A DNA stretch of 64,000 bases from Methylobacterium sp. Leaf123 (lineage in GTDB: Bacteria > Pseudomonadota > Alphaproteobacteria > Rhizobiales > Beijerinckiaceae): assembly GCF_001423405.1 (NCBI RefSeq), contig NZ_LMNS01000007.1, forward strand, positions 26,040 through 90,039, in the 5' to 3' direction. Below the pieces are notes generated by a model. It was not told the DNA's origin, made no database searches, and saw only the letters and a list, made by a program, of their open reading frames with translations. This document shows positions 18,181 to 26,530 of this stretch, one piece after another (within the stretch, counting starts at the first letter, position 1; the number at the start of each line of letters is the position of its first letter). The position numbers and the translations under genes were made by a program.

Positions 18181-19487
18181 GCGGCTCTCCGGCAACGGCA
18201 GCACCGGCGCGCGGGCGCGAGGCCCTACCAGGATCCGCGCCGAGCCGCGTCGTCGTGATCAACGACCGCTCCCTCGCCTTCGGCGGCGCCACCGGGCTCG
18301 CCCTGCTGAGCGCCCGCCTCCTGCAGGCGCGCGGCATCCCCGTCACCTATGTCACCGGCGACGAGGGCGAGAATCCCGCCCTCGCGGAAGCCGGCATCCC
18401 GGTCCATGCGCTCGGCGGCAAGCGGCTGCTCGAGGCGGGGGCGCTGGCGAGCCTGCGCCGCGGCCTCTACAACCCGGCAACCCTCGATCTCGTCGGCGAC
18501 CTGATCCGCCGCCACGACGATCCCGGCACGATCTACCACATCCATACGTGGAGCCAGATCCTGTCGCCCGCCGTGTTCCGGGCCCTCGAGCCGGTGCGCG
18601 ACCGGCTGTTCGTGAGCGCCCACGACTTCTTCCTCACCTGCCCGAACGGGGCCTACGCGCTGTTCCAACAGGGCCAGACCTGCCCGCACGTTCCGCTCGG
18701 CCTCGCCTGTCTCGCCACGCAATGCGACCGCCGCAGCTACGCGCACAAGCTCTGGCGGGTGGCCCGCCAAGCGGTGCAGACCCGCACCCTGCGCTACCGG
18801 GACGCGGCGCCGCGTGTCCTCGCCATCCACGCCGCGATGCGGCCGCTGCTGGTCCGCGGCGGCGTTCCCGACGCGGCGATCACCACGATCCCGAACCCGA
18901 TCCATCCCTGGAGCGCGACCCGCATCGCCGCCGAGCGCAACCGCGCCTTCGTGTTCGTCGGCCGCCTGAACGAGGAGAAGGGGCCCGATCTCGCCGCTCG
19001 GGCCGCGCAGGCCGCAGGGGTGCCGCTGCTGGTGATCGGCGACGGGCCGCTTCTGGAAACGCTGCGGCGCGACCATCCCGAGGTCCAGTTCGCCGGCCGC
19101 CAGCCGGCCGAGACGGTGGCGCATCTCGTCCGCGATGCCCGCGCCCTGGTCATGCCCTCGCGCTACCCGGAGCCCTACGGCCTCGTGGCCGGGGAAGCCC
19201 TGTGGAGCGGCCTTCCGGTGATCCTGACCGACCAGGCGCTGCTCGCCGCCGACATCGTGATCCGCGAGGCCGGTCTCGCCTGCGACCCGCGCGACGAGGC
19301 CGCCCTCGCCGAGGCCATGGCGCGGCTGGCGGGCAACGACGCGCTCACCGAGCGGATGAGCCGCAACGCCTTCACCCGCACGGCCGATCTCGGCCACAGC
19401 ACCGATGGCTGGACCGACGCCCTGCTCGACGCCTACGCCGCCGTCCTGCCCGAGCCAGCCCAGGCGCGCGAGCCGCTGCCCGCCTGA
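18177..19487 (+). CDS. Glycosyltransferase family 4
   Basis: 436 residues. The N-terminal acceptor domain has INDRSLAFGGATGLALLSARLL and a cysteine-containing stretch (AHDFFLTCPNG, TCPHVPLGLACLATQCDRRSY), a pattern common in this GT4 subgroup. The nucleotide-sugar domain begins at AFVFVGRLNEEKGPDLAARAA and carries PSRYPEPYGLVAGEALWSGLPVIL. The ATG overlaps the pyruvyl-transferase stop. It is the last gene of the left operon; an AT-rich break follows. Donor and linkage unknown. Confidence 0.88.
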   Translation: MSGSPATAAPARGREALPGSAPSRVVVINDRSLAFGGATGLALLSARLLQARGIPVTYVTGDEGENPALAEAGIPVHALGGKRLLEAGALASLRRGLYNPATLDLVGDLIRRHDDPGTIYHIHTWSQILSPAVFRALEPVRDRLFVSAHDFFLTCPNGAYALFQQGQTCPHVPLGLACLATQCDRRSYAHKLWRVARQAVQTRTLRYRDAAPRVLAIHAAMRPLLVRGGVPDAAITTIPNPIHPWSATRIAAERNRAFVFVGRLNEEKGPDLAARAAQAAGVPLLVIGDGPLLETLRRDHPEVQFAGRQPAETVAHLVRDARALVMPSRYPEPYGLVAGEALWSGLPVILTDQALLAADIVIREAGLACDPRDEAALAEAMARLAGNDALTERMSRNAFTRTADLGHSTDGWTDALLDAYAAVLPEPAQAREPLPA

Positions 19488-20186
19488 ACGGCCTCGCGCG
19501 TCCGGGGTAGTCCGGATCGCTGGCAATCGATGGCGCCCTGACCATCCGGGCTCAGATCGAGCCGGTGCGCTGCATCGGCAGGCGAGCCGCGCACCGATGC
19601 CCCCCGCTTTCCGATCCTCGGCCTACGGGGCCGGACCCGCCGCCCGCGCTCCCCTGTTCACGGTCATCGGACCGTGAGCGCAGCGGGACGCAGGTGGGCG
19701 TGGGACATGATACGGGAGGATGAGGCCCAGCGTCTCGGGGGGCGCACGATCAGATCAGGCTTCGACGCGGCTCCATAAAAAGCTGTCTGCTGCTCGGGCA
19801 AAAGTTCGTGAGCTTGATGATGTGAGTAAATTTGTTGAATTCTATAGCGCACTTTATCATTCATAGACTTTGTATGCCCGATATTAGTCGCTATGTTCCA
19901 ACTGATATTATACATACCAATATCAATCATGAAATAAAAATCCTTCCACCTGATAAAAATAGCTGATGCATCGCATAGCTAAATCTTAAGTATATGATCA
20001 AGAACTAAAATCTCTAGTTGTTTCCCTGAATATCGGACTTTTGGGGTCGTTTTGCAGTCGATGCACTCAGTCTAATTTCGTATTGACTAGCGCGGGGGTT
20101 GCTTGAGAGCTGACGTCGATTCTGTTGGTCGGCGCAAACGCCACACTCAGAAGCCGAGAGCAATCTGCCCAGGGCGAGACTAAGAC
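19488..20186. other. AT-rich intergenic island
   Basis: No gene recognised. From about 19780 to 20060 the sequence is strikingly AT-rich against its surroundings, with many A/T runs, and contains no frame with a recognisable protein. It precedes the damaged acetyltransferase gene, which is also low in GC, so both probably arrived together by transfer. AT-rich islands of this type can also be targets of MucR/Ros-type or H-NS-like regulators. Confidence 0.5.
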
Positions 20187-20740
20187 ATGCTTCTTGTCAC
20201 AGAGCTGATCCGGTATGTCATATTCAGTTTGGCAAACAGAATTCCGGGATTTCATACTTTTGATCATATAAGAACGTCCATTTTTCGTATTGCCGGGTTA
20301 AATGTTGGCACAGTAAGCCGCATATCCGGCCAACTCATACTGGAATTCAGCCTGAGGAGGCCGGCGATCAAGCATATCACGATCGGTGACGATTGTTTTT
20401 TGGGTATCAATGCAGGATCTTTGCATCGAAGGCGACAATCCATATCGGAAATCGATGCAACATCGGGCCAAACGTTTCGATCGAAACAGCGGGTCACTGG
20501 TTTAATCACCAGGCCAACAAACGAAATTCTTACCACAAGCCAGTTGTCATCCAAGACAACGTATGGATCGGCGCGGGCTGTATCATACTGCCGGGCGTTA
20601 CGATCGGCCGGAACTCCATCGTGGCAGCGGGGGCCGTCGTCGCCAAAGATGTTGCCGAGTGTGTCTTGGTCGGCGGTGTTCCAGCCAGAACCAACAAGAC
20701 ATTGCCCGATTTCGCCCCGTACGCCTCCTTTGCCGGCTGA
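20187..20740 (+). pseudogene. Acyltransferase of the hexapeptide-repeat (WcaF/NodL) family, frameshifted
   Basis: The first frame (from 20187) encodes the start of a left-handed beta-helix O-acetyltransferase up to HITIGDDCFLGINAG. Around 20410-20430 the continuation moves to another frame: IFASKATIHIGNRCNIGPNVSIETAGHWFN, with catalytic His in the latter, then VVIQDNVWIGAGCIILPGVTIGRNSIVAAGAVVAKDV and VGGVPAR. Together the parts make a normal ~185-residue acetyltransferase. Such enzymes add acetyl groups to polysaccharide sugars. Codon use and GC are lower than in the neighbouring genes, suggesting horizontal origin. A single-base sequencing error is the alternative to a true pseudogene. Confidence 0.75.
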
Positions 20741-20855
20741 GAAGGCGAGGTCGCCTTTCTCAAGGACACCGAAATCATCATACAATTCTGAGCTGTATGG
20801 CGCACGTCACCGATCAGGGTGCCGGACCGCGTCGCGCGGCGGCCCTCGCGCACCG

Positions 20856-21707
20856 TCAATGCGCCGGGCAACGTGCCGCCCGACCCTCGGGGTCCGGGGC
20901 GTAGACGTGCACATAATCGACGAGGAGCACCGAGGGATTGGGCGTCCTGTCGATCGGAAAGCCGGAACCCAGGGCGAGGTTGACCAGGGGGAACAGGGGC
21001 TTGTCGAGTTCGGGCGGCGTGGCACGCCGCCAGACCGGCTTGCGGTCGAGATAGTAGGTGATGGTCTCGGGCGTCACCCGCACGCCGTAGGTGTGGAAGG
21101 CGTCGAGGAGCGAGCCGGCCGGCACCGGGATCTTCTGCACCGTGTTGGTGGTGCGCTTCTTGTCCTCGCCCTTGTACCAGACATGCAGCGCCGCCGAGTA
21201 GGCCGCATCCGAGTGGCCGTAATATTCGATCACGTCGATCTCGATGCTCGGGGTCTTGTCGCTGTTCGGGCGCTGCGTGCCGAGCCAGAAGGCGGGCCAA
21301 GTGCCCGGCCCCGGCGGAAGACGCATGCGCGCCTCGAAGTAGCCGTAGCGCAGGCCGAACCCCGCCCCCGTCCCGTCCGAGGCGGCGAGCAGGCCGGAGC
21401 GCCATTGGCCCGCCTCGTTCCGCCGCGCGGTGATGTGGAGGATGCCGTCCTTGATCGAGAAGGGGCCGGCCGGTGCGTCGTCGACGAAGCGGGCATCGCC
21501 GAAATCGCCGTTCCAGGGCGTGTGGGAGATCCAGCGTGTCCCGTTCAGCACCCGCGGGCTGACGCTGAGGCGGTCGAATTCCTCCGTGAAGACCGGCTTG
21601 TAGGCGCAGAGGTCGAGCGCCTCGTCGGCCGCCGCCGGCCGGAGGCCGAGTTGGGTGGCGGCCAGGGCGATCAGGACGCGCGCGGCGCGCAGGGTCGGAG
21701 CCTTCAT
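20856..21707 (-). CDS. Secreted family 16 glycoside hydrolase
   Basis: 283 residues with a Sec signal peptide (LRAARVLIALAATQLGLRPAAA). The GH16 catalytic signature E-I-D-V-I-E lies at Glu156/Asp158/Glu161 in SIEIDVIEYYG. Other family blocks are FTEEFDRLS near the mature N-terminus and FGLRYGYFEARMRLP. GH16 enzymes cut beta-1,3/1,4-glucans or galactans, and ExoK-type members trim nascent succinoglycan. Its ATG overlaps the stop of the glycosyltransferase upstream (ATGA at 21704-21707), so it is co-translated with a biosynthetic gene and most likely acts on this locus's own polymer. Confidence 0.88.
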   Translation of the reverse strand: MKAPTLRAARVLIALAATQLGLRPAAADEALDLCAYKPVFTEEFDRLSVSPRVLNGTRWISHTPWNGDFGDARFVDDAPAGPFSIKDGILHITARRNEAGQWRSGLLAASDGTGAGFGLRYGYFEARMRLPPGPGTWPAFWLGTQRPNSDKTPSIEIDVIEYYGHSDAAYSAALHVWYKGEDKKRTTNTVQKIPVPAGSLLDAFHTYGVRVTPETITYYLDRKPVWRRATPPELDKPLFPLVNLALGSGFPIDRTPNPSVLLVDYVHVYAPDPEGRAARCPAH

Positions 21708-22876
21708 CGGTTGAGCATCTCCCGGCTGATATCGACGTGGCGGCGGATGTAGGTTTCGGCCCCGATTCCGGCCTCGATCATGCGCGCCTGCGCCCGTTGG
21801 GCGCGGGCGTGGGCCGCCTCGGGATCGGCCGAGACCTCCAGGAGCGCTGCCCCGAGGGCGGCCGGATCGCCCGGCGGCACGTAGCCGACGGCATCGGCGC
21901 CGAAATAGTCCTCGAGCCCTCCGGCGGCGGTCGCCACCACGGGCAGGCCAGCGAGCACCGCCTCCTGGATGACCGTGATGCCGCTGGCGTGGCGATTGGG
22001 CTTCAAGGGCACGCAGACCACGCTCGCCTCGGCGAGATGCGCGGCGAGCTCGGCATTGGTGCGGGCGCGGGTGACACGCAGGTTCGGCCGCCCACGCGCG
22101 AGCCGGCGCGGCGCCGTGCCCGACAGGATGACCGCCGAGGCCTCCGGCAAACGGTCGAGTGCCGCGACGAGGCAGGCCCAGTCGCGGTGCCGGTCGCTGC
22201 CGATCGCCAGGATGCGCAGCGGCCTGCCGGATCGTCGAACCGGCACCGCGACGCGCTCGGAGGGAATGCCGAAGGGCACATGCATCACCCGCTTGCCGGG
22301 AAACAGCGCCCGGGCGACCGCGAGGTTCTCGGTGGAATGGACCGTGAGCACGTCCACATGCCGGATCAGGCGGCGATAGAGCATCCGGTGGAACGGATTG
22401 AGGCGCTCCCACCGGTCGAACAGCCACACGCTCTGCCCGATCAGTTTCGGCCGCTCGGCCCGGACGGCGTGGACGGCGGCCACCGCGAGGAACTGCGATT
22501 CGGTATGCGTCCAGACCACCTCGGCCTCGGCGAGCGCCCGGCCCTGGCGCAGGGCGTGCAGCAGGTCGAAGCCCAGAAGGACGCGAAGCCCGAGCCGCAG
22601 GAATCGCGCCGCCGGATTCTCGCGATGGGCCCGCGCGAAGGCGAGCGTGCAGCCCATTCGCTCGGCGCGACCGTAGCCGTAGGGCGTCTCCTCGTTGACG
22701 CCGACTAGGGTGCCCGCCTGCCAGGCGCGGCGCCAGGCCACCGCATCCTTGTCGGCCGCCAAGTGGACGAAGACGCGCAGCGGGCGGGCGGCACAGGATC
22801 CCCCGGTGCGGTCCGCTTCGGCAACGAGGGGCTCCTGCGCATCCGCCTGCAACAGCACACCTGCCTGAATGTGCAC
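21704..22876 (-). CDS. Glycosyltransferase family 4
   Basis: 390 residues as drawn; the true start may be somewhat downstream, since the first ~30 residues lack conserved features before LRVFVHLAADKDAVAWRRAW. The C-terminal domain has RPLRILAIGSDRHRDWACLVAAL, then VCVPLKPNRHASGITVIQEAVLAGLPVVATAAGGLEDYF with the conserved Glu pair. It is transcribed divergently from the flippase and shares an operon with the GH16 gene. It probably adds a sugar to the repeat unit. Donor unknown. Confidence 0.85.
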   Translation of the reverse strand: MHIQAGVLLQADAQEPLVAEADRTGGSCAARPLRVFVHLAADKDAVAWRRAWQAGTLVGVNEETPYGYGRAERMGCTLAFARAHRENPAARFLRLGLRVLLGFDLLHALRQGRALAEAEVVWTHTESQFLAVAAVHAVRAERPKLIGQSVWLFDRWERLNPFHRMLYRRLIRHVDVLTVHSTENLAVARALFPGKRVMHVPFGIPSERVAVPVRRSGRPLRILAIGSDRHRDWACLVAALDRLPEASAVILSGTAPRRLARGRPNLRVTRARTNAELAAHLAEASVVCVPLKPNRHASGITVIQEAVLAGLPVVATAAGGLEDYFGADAVGYVPPGDPAALGAALLEVSADPEAAHARAQRAQARMIEAGIGAETYIRRHVDISREMLNR

Positions 22877-23220
22877 GGTCCTTGTGGATCAGCGGCGCCC
22901 GGCACGGTACGCCTGCCTGCAAAATCACCCGCGGACGGCCCGCGGCCGGACTTGTGCATGGATTTTGCAATGCATCATCGGCGGGAAGCCGCTAGGATGC
23001 AAGGCATGCCGGACAAGATGTCGTCAGCATGAGCAATCATCGATCAAGTCGCTGCGTATCCGGCCCTTGTCGAGAAGCGGACAGAATCAGGTTGTTATGC
23101 AAGCCTAGGCTTCATGATGCCGAACAGAACTGAACTTCGTCGAGTCGCTTGCAGTATCGTGCGACTGCGAACGATCCCGCGCATCCGGAAATCGGGTTCA
23201 GCGAGAGGGTGCGCTTCAGG
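22877..23220. other. Divergent promoter region between glycosyltransferase and flippase
   Basis: About 340 bp between two genes read outwards. It must hold promoters for both operons, and is somewhat AT-richer at 22960-23100. No clear operator repeat was found. An in-frame TTG at 23149 would lengthen the flippase by 24 residues. Confidence 0.45.
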
Positions 23221-24819
23221 ATGAAGGTCGAGAGCGAGCATCCCCCAAATCGCGGCACGGCGTCTGATCCGGAACGGGTCCTGCCGTCGGAGGCCCTCGC
23301 CCCGCTTCCGGAGCCCGCCGCCCAGGCGGTCCCGGATCCGGCCCTGATCGCGGAGCAGGCGCAGGTGCTGGCGGCCGCGCCGCCGCCGGGCAGCGGCTCC
23401 CGCACGCTCGCGGTGAACGTGCTGGCCGGGGGCGGCGTGAACCTCGTGAAGATCGGCCTGCAACTGGTGATGCTGCCGCTGATGGCGCATCTGCTCGGCC
23501 CCGTCGAGTTCGGCGTCTACGCCCTGGCGCTGCCCACGATCGCGTTCTTCATGACCCTTGCCGATGGCGGCCTCGGCGCCTCCCTCGCCCGCGAGCCGAC
23601 GCGCTCGAACGAGATCTGGTCGACCGCCTTCTGGCTGGTCCTGATGGTCGGGGTCGGCCTCACACTCACCGTGGCCGGGTCGGGGCTGATCCTGGCGCGG
23701 GTCTCGCGCGAGCCGCGGGTCGCGGATGTGATGGCGCTGCTCTCGGTCAGCTTCCTCTTCGTCACCGTTTCGGTGCTGCCCTACGCCCGGCTGACGCGGG
23801 AGCGCCGGCTCGCGGCGATCTCGGGGGCGGATCTCGCCGGCAACCTGCTCGGCGCGGCGGTCGCCGTGGTGCTCGCCCTAAAGGGCGCGGGCGCGATGAG
23901 CCTCGCCGCGCAGTACGTCACCCTTTATTTCGTGCGCGGCTGCATCCTGAACCTTATCGCCTTCGTGCGGCCGAGCTTCATCTTCCGGCCCTCGATGCTC
24001 AAGGCGCATGTCTCCACCGGCAGCGCACTGGTCAGCAGCCGTCTCGTCGATTTCGCCGGCCGCCTGGTGGAGAACCTGATCTTCGGTCGCAGCTTCGGGC
24101 CTGCGGCTCTCGGAACCTTCACCTTCGCCAACCAAGTGCCGCGCTTCGTCTGCGAGGCGGCATCGGGCCCGCTCTGGGGCGCCCTCTACGCCCATGCGCT
24201 GCGCGAGGACGACGCGCATCTCGCGTGCCTGCATGCCAAGCTCGTGCACATCCTCAGCCTCCTCCTGGCGCCGGTGGCCTTTCTCACGGCCGCCGTCGTG
24301 CCCGGATTGATCCTGCGGATCCTCGGGCCCGACTGGAACGACGCCGCCACGATCCTGAGCATCCTGATCCCGTTCTACGCGCTGAACGCGGTGGCGCATC
24401 AGAGCGGCGCCCTCCTGCTCGCCAAGGGGGCGGGCTGGATGGTGTTTCGCCTCTCGCTTCTGCTCGTCGTCGCGCGGGTGGCCGCGGTGCTGCCCGGCCC
24501 GTGGCTCGGGCCGTTCGGCGTCGCCTGGGGCATCGGCGTCGCGCAGGTTCTCTTCACCGCGTTGATGCTGCGGGCGCCCGGCCGGATCGGCCTGTCGCCG
24601 ACCGGACCGCTGCTGCGGGCGATACTGGCGCCCACACTCGCAGGGCTCGCCGCCGGTCTTGCCTGCCACCTCATCGTGCAGGGCGCTCCCACCGAAATCC
24701 CGCGCGTCGCCCTCGGGCTCGTCGCCGGTCTCGCCGGCTACCTCGTCGTCCTGTTCCTCCTCGAGGGCGCGCGCCTTCGGGAGGATCTCGTCGGCCTGCG
24801 CCGCCTGATCCGCCGATGA
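23221..24819 (+). CDS. Wzx-type polysaccharide flippase (MATE-like/MOP exporter)
   Basis: About 532 residues from the ATG at 23221; an upstream TTG at 23149 is an alternative. After a Pro/Glu-rich cytoplasmic leader of ~60 residues come about twelve to fourteen hydrophobic segments, starting with RTLAVNVLAGGGVNLVKIGLQLVMLPLMAHLLGPVEFGVYALALPTIAFF. That opening, including LLGPVEFGVYAL, is characteristic of Wzx/RfbX/TuaB flippases, which move undecaprenyl-linked repeat units across the inner membrane. It supplies the step between the glycosyltransferases and the Wzy-like polymerase. The long hydrophilic leader is unusual for the family. Confidence 0.85.
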   Translation: MKVESEHPPNRGTASDPERVLPSEALAPLPEPAAQAVPDPALIAEQAQVLAAAPPPGSGSRTLAVNVLAGGGVNLVKIGLQLVMLPLMAHLLGPVEFGVYALALPTIAFFMTLADGGLGASLAREPTRSNEIWSTAFWLVLMVGVGLTLTVAGSGLILARVSREPRVADVMALLSVSFLFVTVSVLPYARLTRERRLAAISGADLAGNLLGAAVAVVLALKGAGAMSLAAQYVTLYFVRGCILNLIAFVRPSFIFRPSMLKAHVSTGSALVSSRLVDFAGRLVENLIFGRSFGPAALGTFTFANQVPRFVCEAASGPLWGALYAHALREDDAHLACLHAKLVHILSLLLAPVAFLTAAVVPGLILRILGPDWNDAATILSILIPFYALNAVAHQSGALLLAKGAGWMVFRLSLLLVVARVAAVLPGPWLGPFGVAWGIGVAQVLFTALMLRAPGRIGLSPTGPLLRAILAPTLAGLAAGLACHLIVQGAPTEIPRVALGLVAGLAGYLVVLFLLEGARLREDLVGLRRLIRR

Positions 24820-24952
24820 GGAGCCGGGCCTCTCACTGCCGGGATCGCTCGCCGCGCGGACAGGAAGCCGCGGGCGTCGTGCAAGGATCCAGGGGTTGGC
24901 TCCGCCGCGGCGGGCGCGACCGGCCCCGTCGTGTCAAAAGGATTCGTCCAGG

Positions 24953-25594
24953 ATGATCATCGCCCCCCTTCTCGACGCCATCTGGCAGCGGCCCGCGCTT
25001 TGGGAGAAACTGCGCGGGGCGATCCGCGGCCTGGGCTACGACACCACCGACTGGGTCCGCTCGGCGATGTACCGCGACTGCTTCGCCTTCATCCAATCGC
25101 TCGGGCCGGAGACGCTCGACGTGCTGGAAATCTCCGGCGGCAATCAGTGGACGCGCGATCTCGCCTTCAAGAGCTACGAGAACACCGAGTATCCGGGCTT
25201 CGACATCTGCGCCGAGACGCTGCCGCGCCAATTCGACCTGATCATCGCCGATCAGGTGTTCGAACATCTGCCCTGGCCCTACCGAGCTGGCCGGAACGTC
25301 TGGTCCATGCTCAAGCCCGGCGGGCACCTCGTCATCGCGACGCCCTTCCTCGTGCGCATCCACCGGGTGCCGATCGACTGCTCGCGCTGGACCCCGGACG
25401 GGCTGAGCTACCTCTTGCAGGAATGCGGCTTCGCGGCGGAGGACATTCGCGCCCAGGCCTGGGGGAATCGTGCCTGCCTCGTGGGCAATCTCCGCACATG
25501 GCGCAAGCGCGGCTTCTTCGGCTCGCTCGCCAACGAGCCCGATTATCCCGTCATGGTGTGGGCCTTCGCCCGCAAGGCGCCGGACGCACCCTGA
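24953..25594 (+). CDS. SAM-dependent methyltransferase, class I
   Basis: 213 residues of Methyltransf_11-like fold: a glycine-containing motif I replacement LDVLEISGGNQWTR, FDICAETLPRQFDLIIADQVFEHLPWPYRAG (motif II region with a typical DQVFEHL) and MLKPGGHLVIATPF (motif III). The ATG at 24953 was chosen because homology starts there. It lies about 130 bp after the flippase and may methylate a sugar of the repeat unit or a lipid carrier; the target is inferred only from position. Confidence 0.78.
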   Translation: MIIAPLLDAIWQRPALWEKLRGAIRGLGYDTTDWVRSAMYRDCFAFIQSLGPETLDVLEISGGNQWTRDLAFKSYENTEYPGFDICAETLPRQFDLIIADQVFEHLPWPYRAGRNVWSMLKPGGHLVIATPFLVRIHRVPIDCSRWTPDGLSYLLQECGFAAEDIRAQAWGNRACLVGNLRTWRKRGFFGSLANEPDYPVMVWAFARKAPDAP

Positions 25595-25622
25595 CCGGCG
25601 GAGGGTGCCCGCCGCGCGGCCG

Positions 25623-25925
25623 TCAGTCGTGTTTGATGTGCAGATCGCCCTTCTCAACCGGGCGCAGATCCTTCTTGAACAGGAGGCGCGCAAGGTGCCG
25701 GGCGAGCACGAGCGCTAACAGGCCGACGAAATAGCCGACCTGCAGGGCCACGAAACCGCCGGCCAGCACCCCCGCGCCGAAGGTGTCGCTGCCGGTCAGC
25801 GCATTCATCAGGGCGAGGAAAGCGACGATCCCCAGGGCGGTCAGGACGAAGCCGATCACGGAGACGTAGCGGGCGCACACGCCTCCAAAGAGGGCAAAGA
25901 GCGCCCAAATCGTGATCGTTCCCAT
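25623..25925 (-). CDS. Small inner-membrane protein, SyrA/ExoX-like
   Basis: 100 residues from the ATG at 25925, preceded by a GGAG site; an upstream in-frame start exists. Three hydrophobic segments are followed by a basic tail (ARLLFKKDLRP). The stretch VALQVGYFVGLLALVL resembles the conserved LLQVGYFxAVLxLV segment of the exopolysaccharide-production repressor family (SyrA/ExoX/PsiB), small membrane proteins that tune polysaccharide synthesis in rhizobia. The match is short, so the function is a suggestion supported by its place in this locus. Confidence 0.55.
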   Translation of the reverse strand: MGTITIWALFALFGGVCARYVSVIGFVLTALGIVAFLALMNALTGSDTFGAGVLAGGFVALQVGYFVGLLALVLARHLARLLFKKDLRPVEKGDLHIKHD

Positions 25926-26254
25926 CACTTGCTCTCCGTTTCCCGGCGTAACCCGGCCGTGGCCCAACGCCACGATGCCGACCCACGCCCGCGGACGGTC
26001 CGATGACTAGGCCCTATCGCGCCGCGATAATGACGACCACCCATGAATAAATCTTTCCCGCTCCGAAGCGACGGCTCTTCGGAGGGTGATCAGAACAGAT
26101 ATGGGGGATTTGTCGTGCCGCAAATCGACCTGGCACACCGGAATGCTTGGTCGCACCGGGCCGGGAAGCGCATCACGTCGAGAACGATGATCCCGACGCG
26201 TCGCGGGTTGCCAGGAAATGGCAGGGCGGCCCTCGGCCGCCGGCGCGCGAAAGG

Positions 26255-26440
26255 TCAGGGACGGTGAGCGGGACGCACGACGCGGCGCACGAACCGGCCC
26301 GTGAAAGCTTGGCAGAGGCGATACGGCAGGCTGTAGAGGTCCAGGGCGCCCACGAACAGGATCGCCACGGTCGTCAGCAGGAGCCCCGGCTCCTCCTCAG
26401 GTTCGGCGCGGTCGTACCAGAGCGGGTCGCGATTCTGCAC
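26255..26440 (-). CDS. Small single-pass membrane protein, unknown
   Basis: 61 residues beginning at a GTG with a strong GAGGAG site 7 nt upstream. An acidic N-terminus (RAEPEEEPG) is followed by one helix (LLLTTVAILFVGALDLYSLPY) and an Arg-rich C-terminus. No family recognised. It is transcribed with the same polarity as the RTX-type glycanase behind it and the SyrA/ExoX-like gene ahead. Initiation signals make it more believable than the overlapping frames. Confidence 0.5.
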   Translation of the reverse strand: MQNRDPLWYDRAEPEEEPGLLLTTVAILFVGALDLYSLPYRLCQAFTGRFVRRVVRPAHRP

Positions 26441-26530
26441 GGAAAGGCTCCTCGTCCGACGCCGTCACTGCGCGCGTCGTAAAGGATTCCTTTACCATGA
26501 GTCGTGCCAACCGGCGCTGCCCCCGAGCGA

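Noticed and set aside
19664..19930. 88-codon minus-strand frame in the AT-rich island
   Set aside because: Starts in AT-rich sequence without a ribosome-binding site and ends in GC-rich sequence with different composition; no family match.
20856..22970. A single 704-residue glycosyltransferase-GH16 fusion on the minus strand
   Set aside because: The glycosyltransferase is in another frame (21704-22876) and the GH16 has its own signal peptide and ATG at 21707; the upstream open part is read-in.
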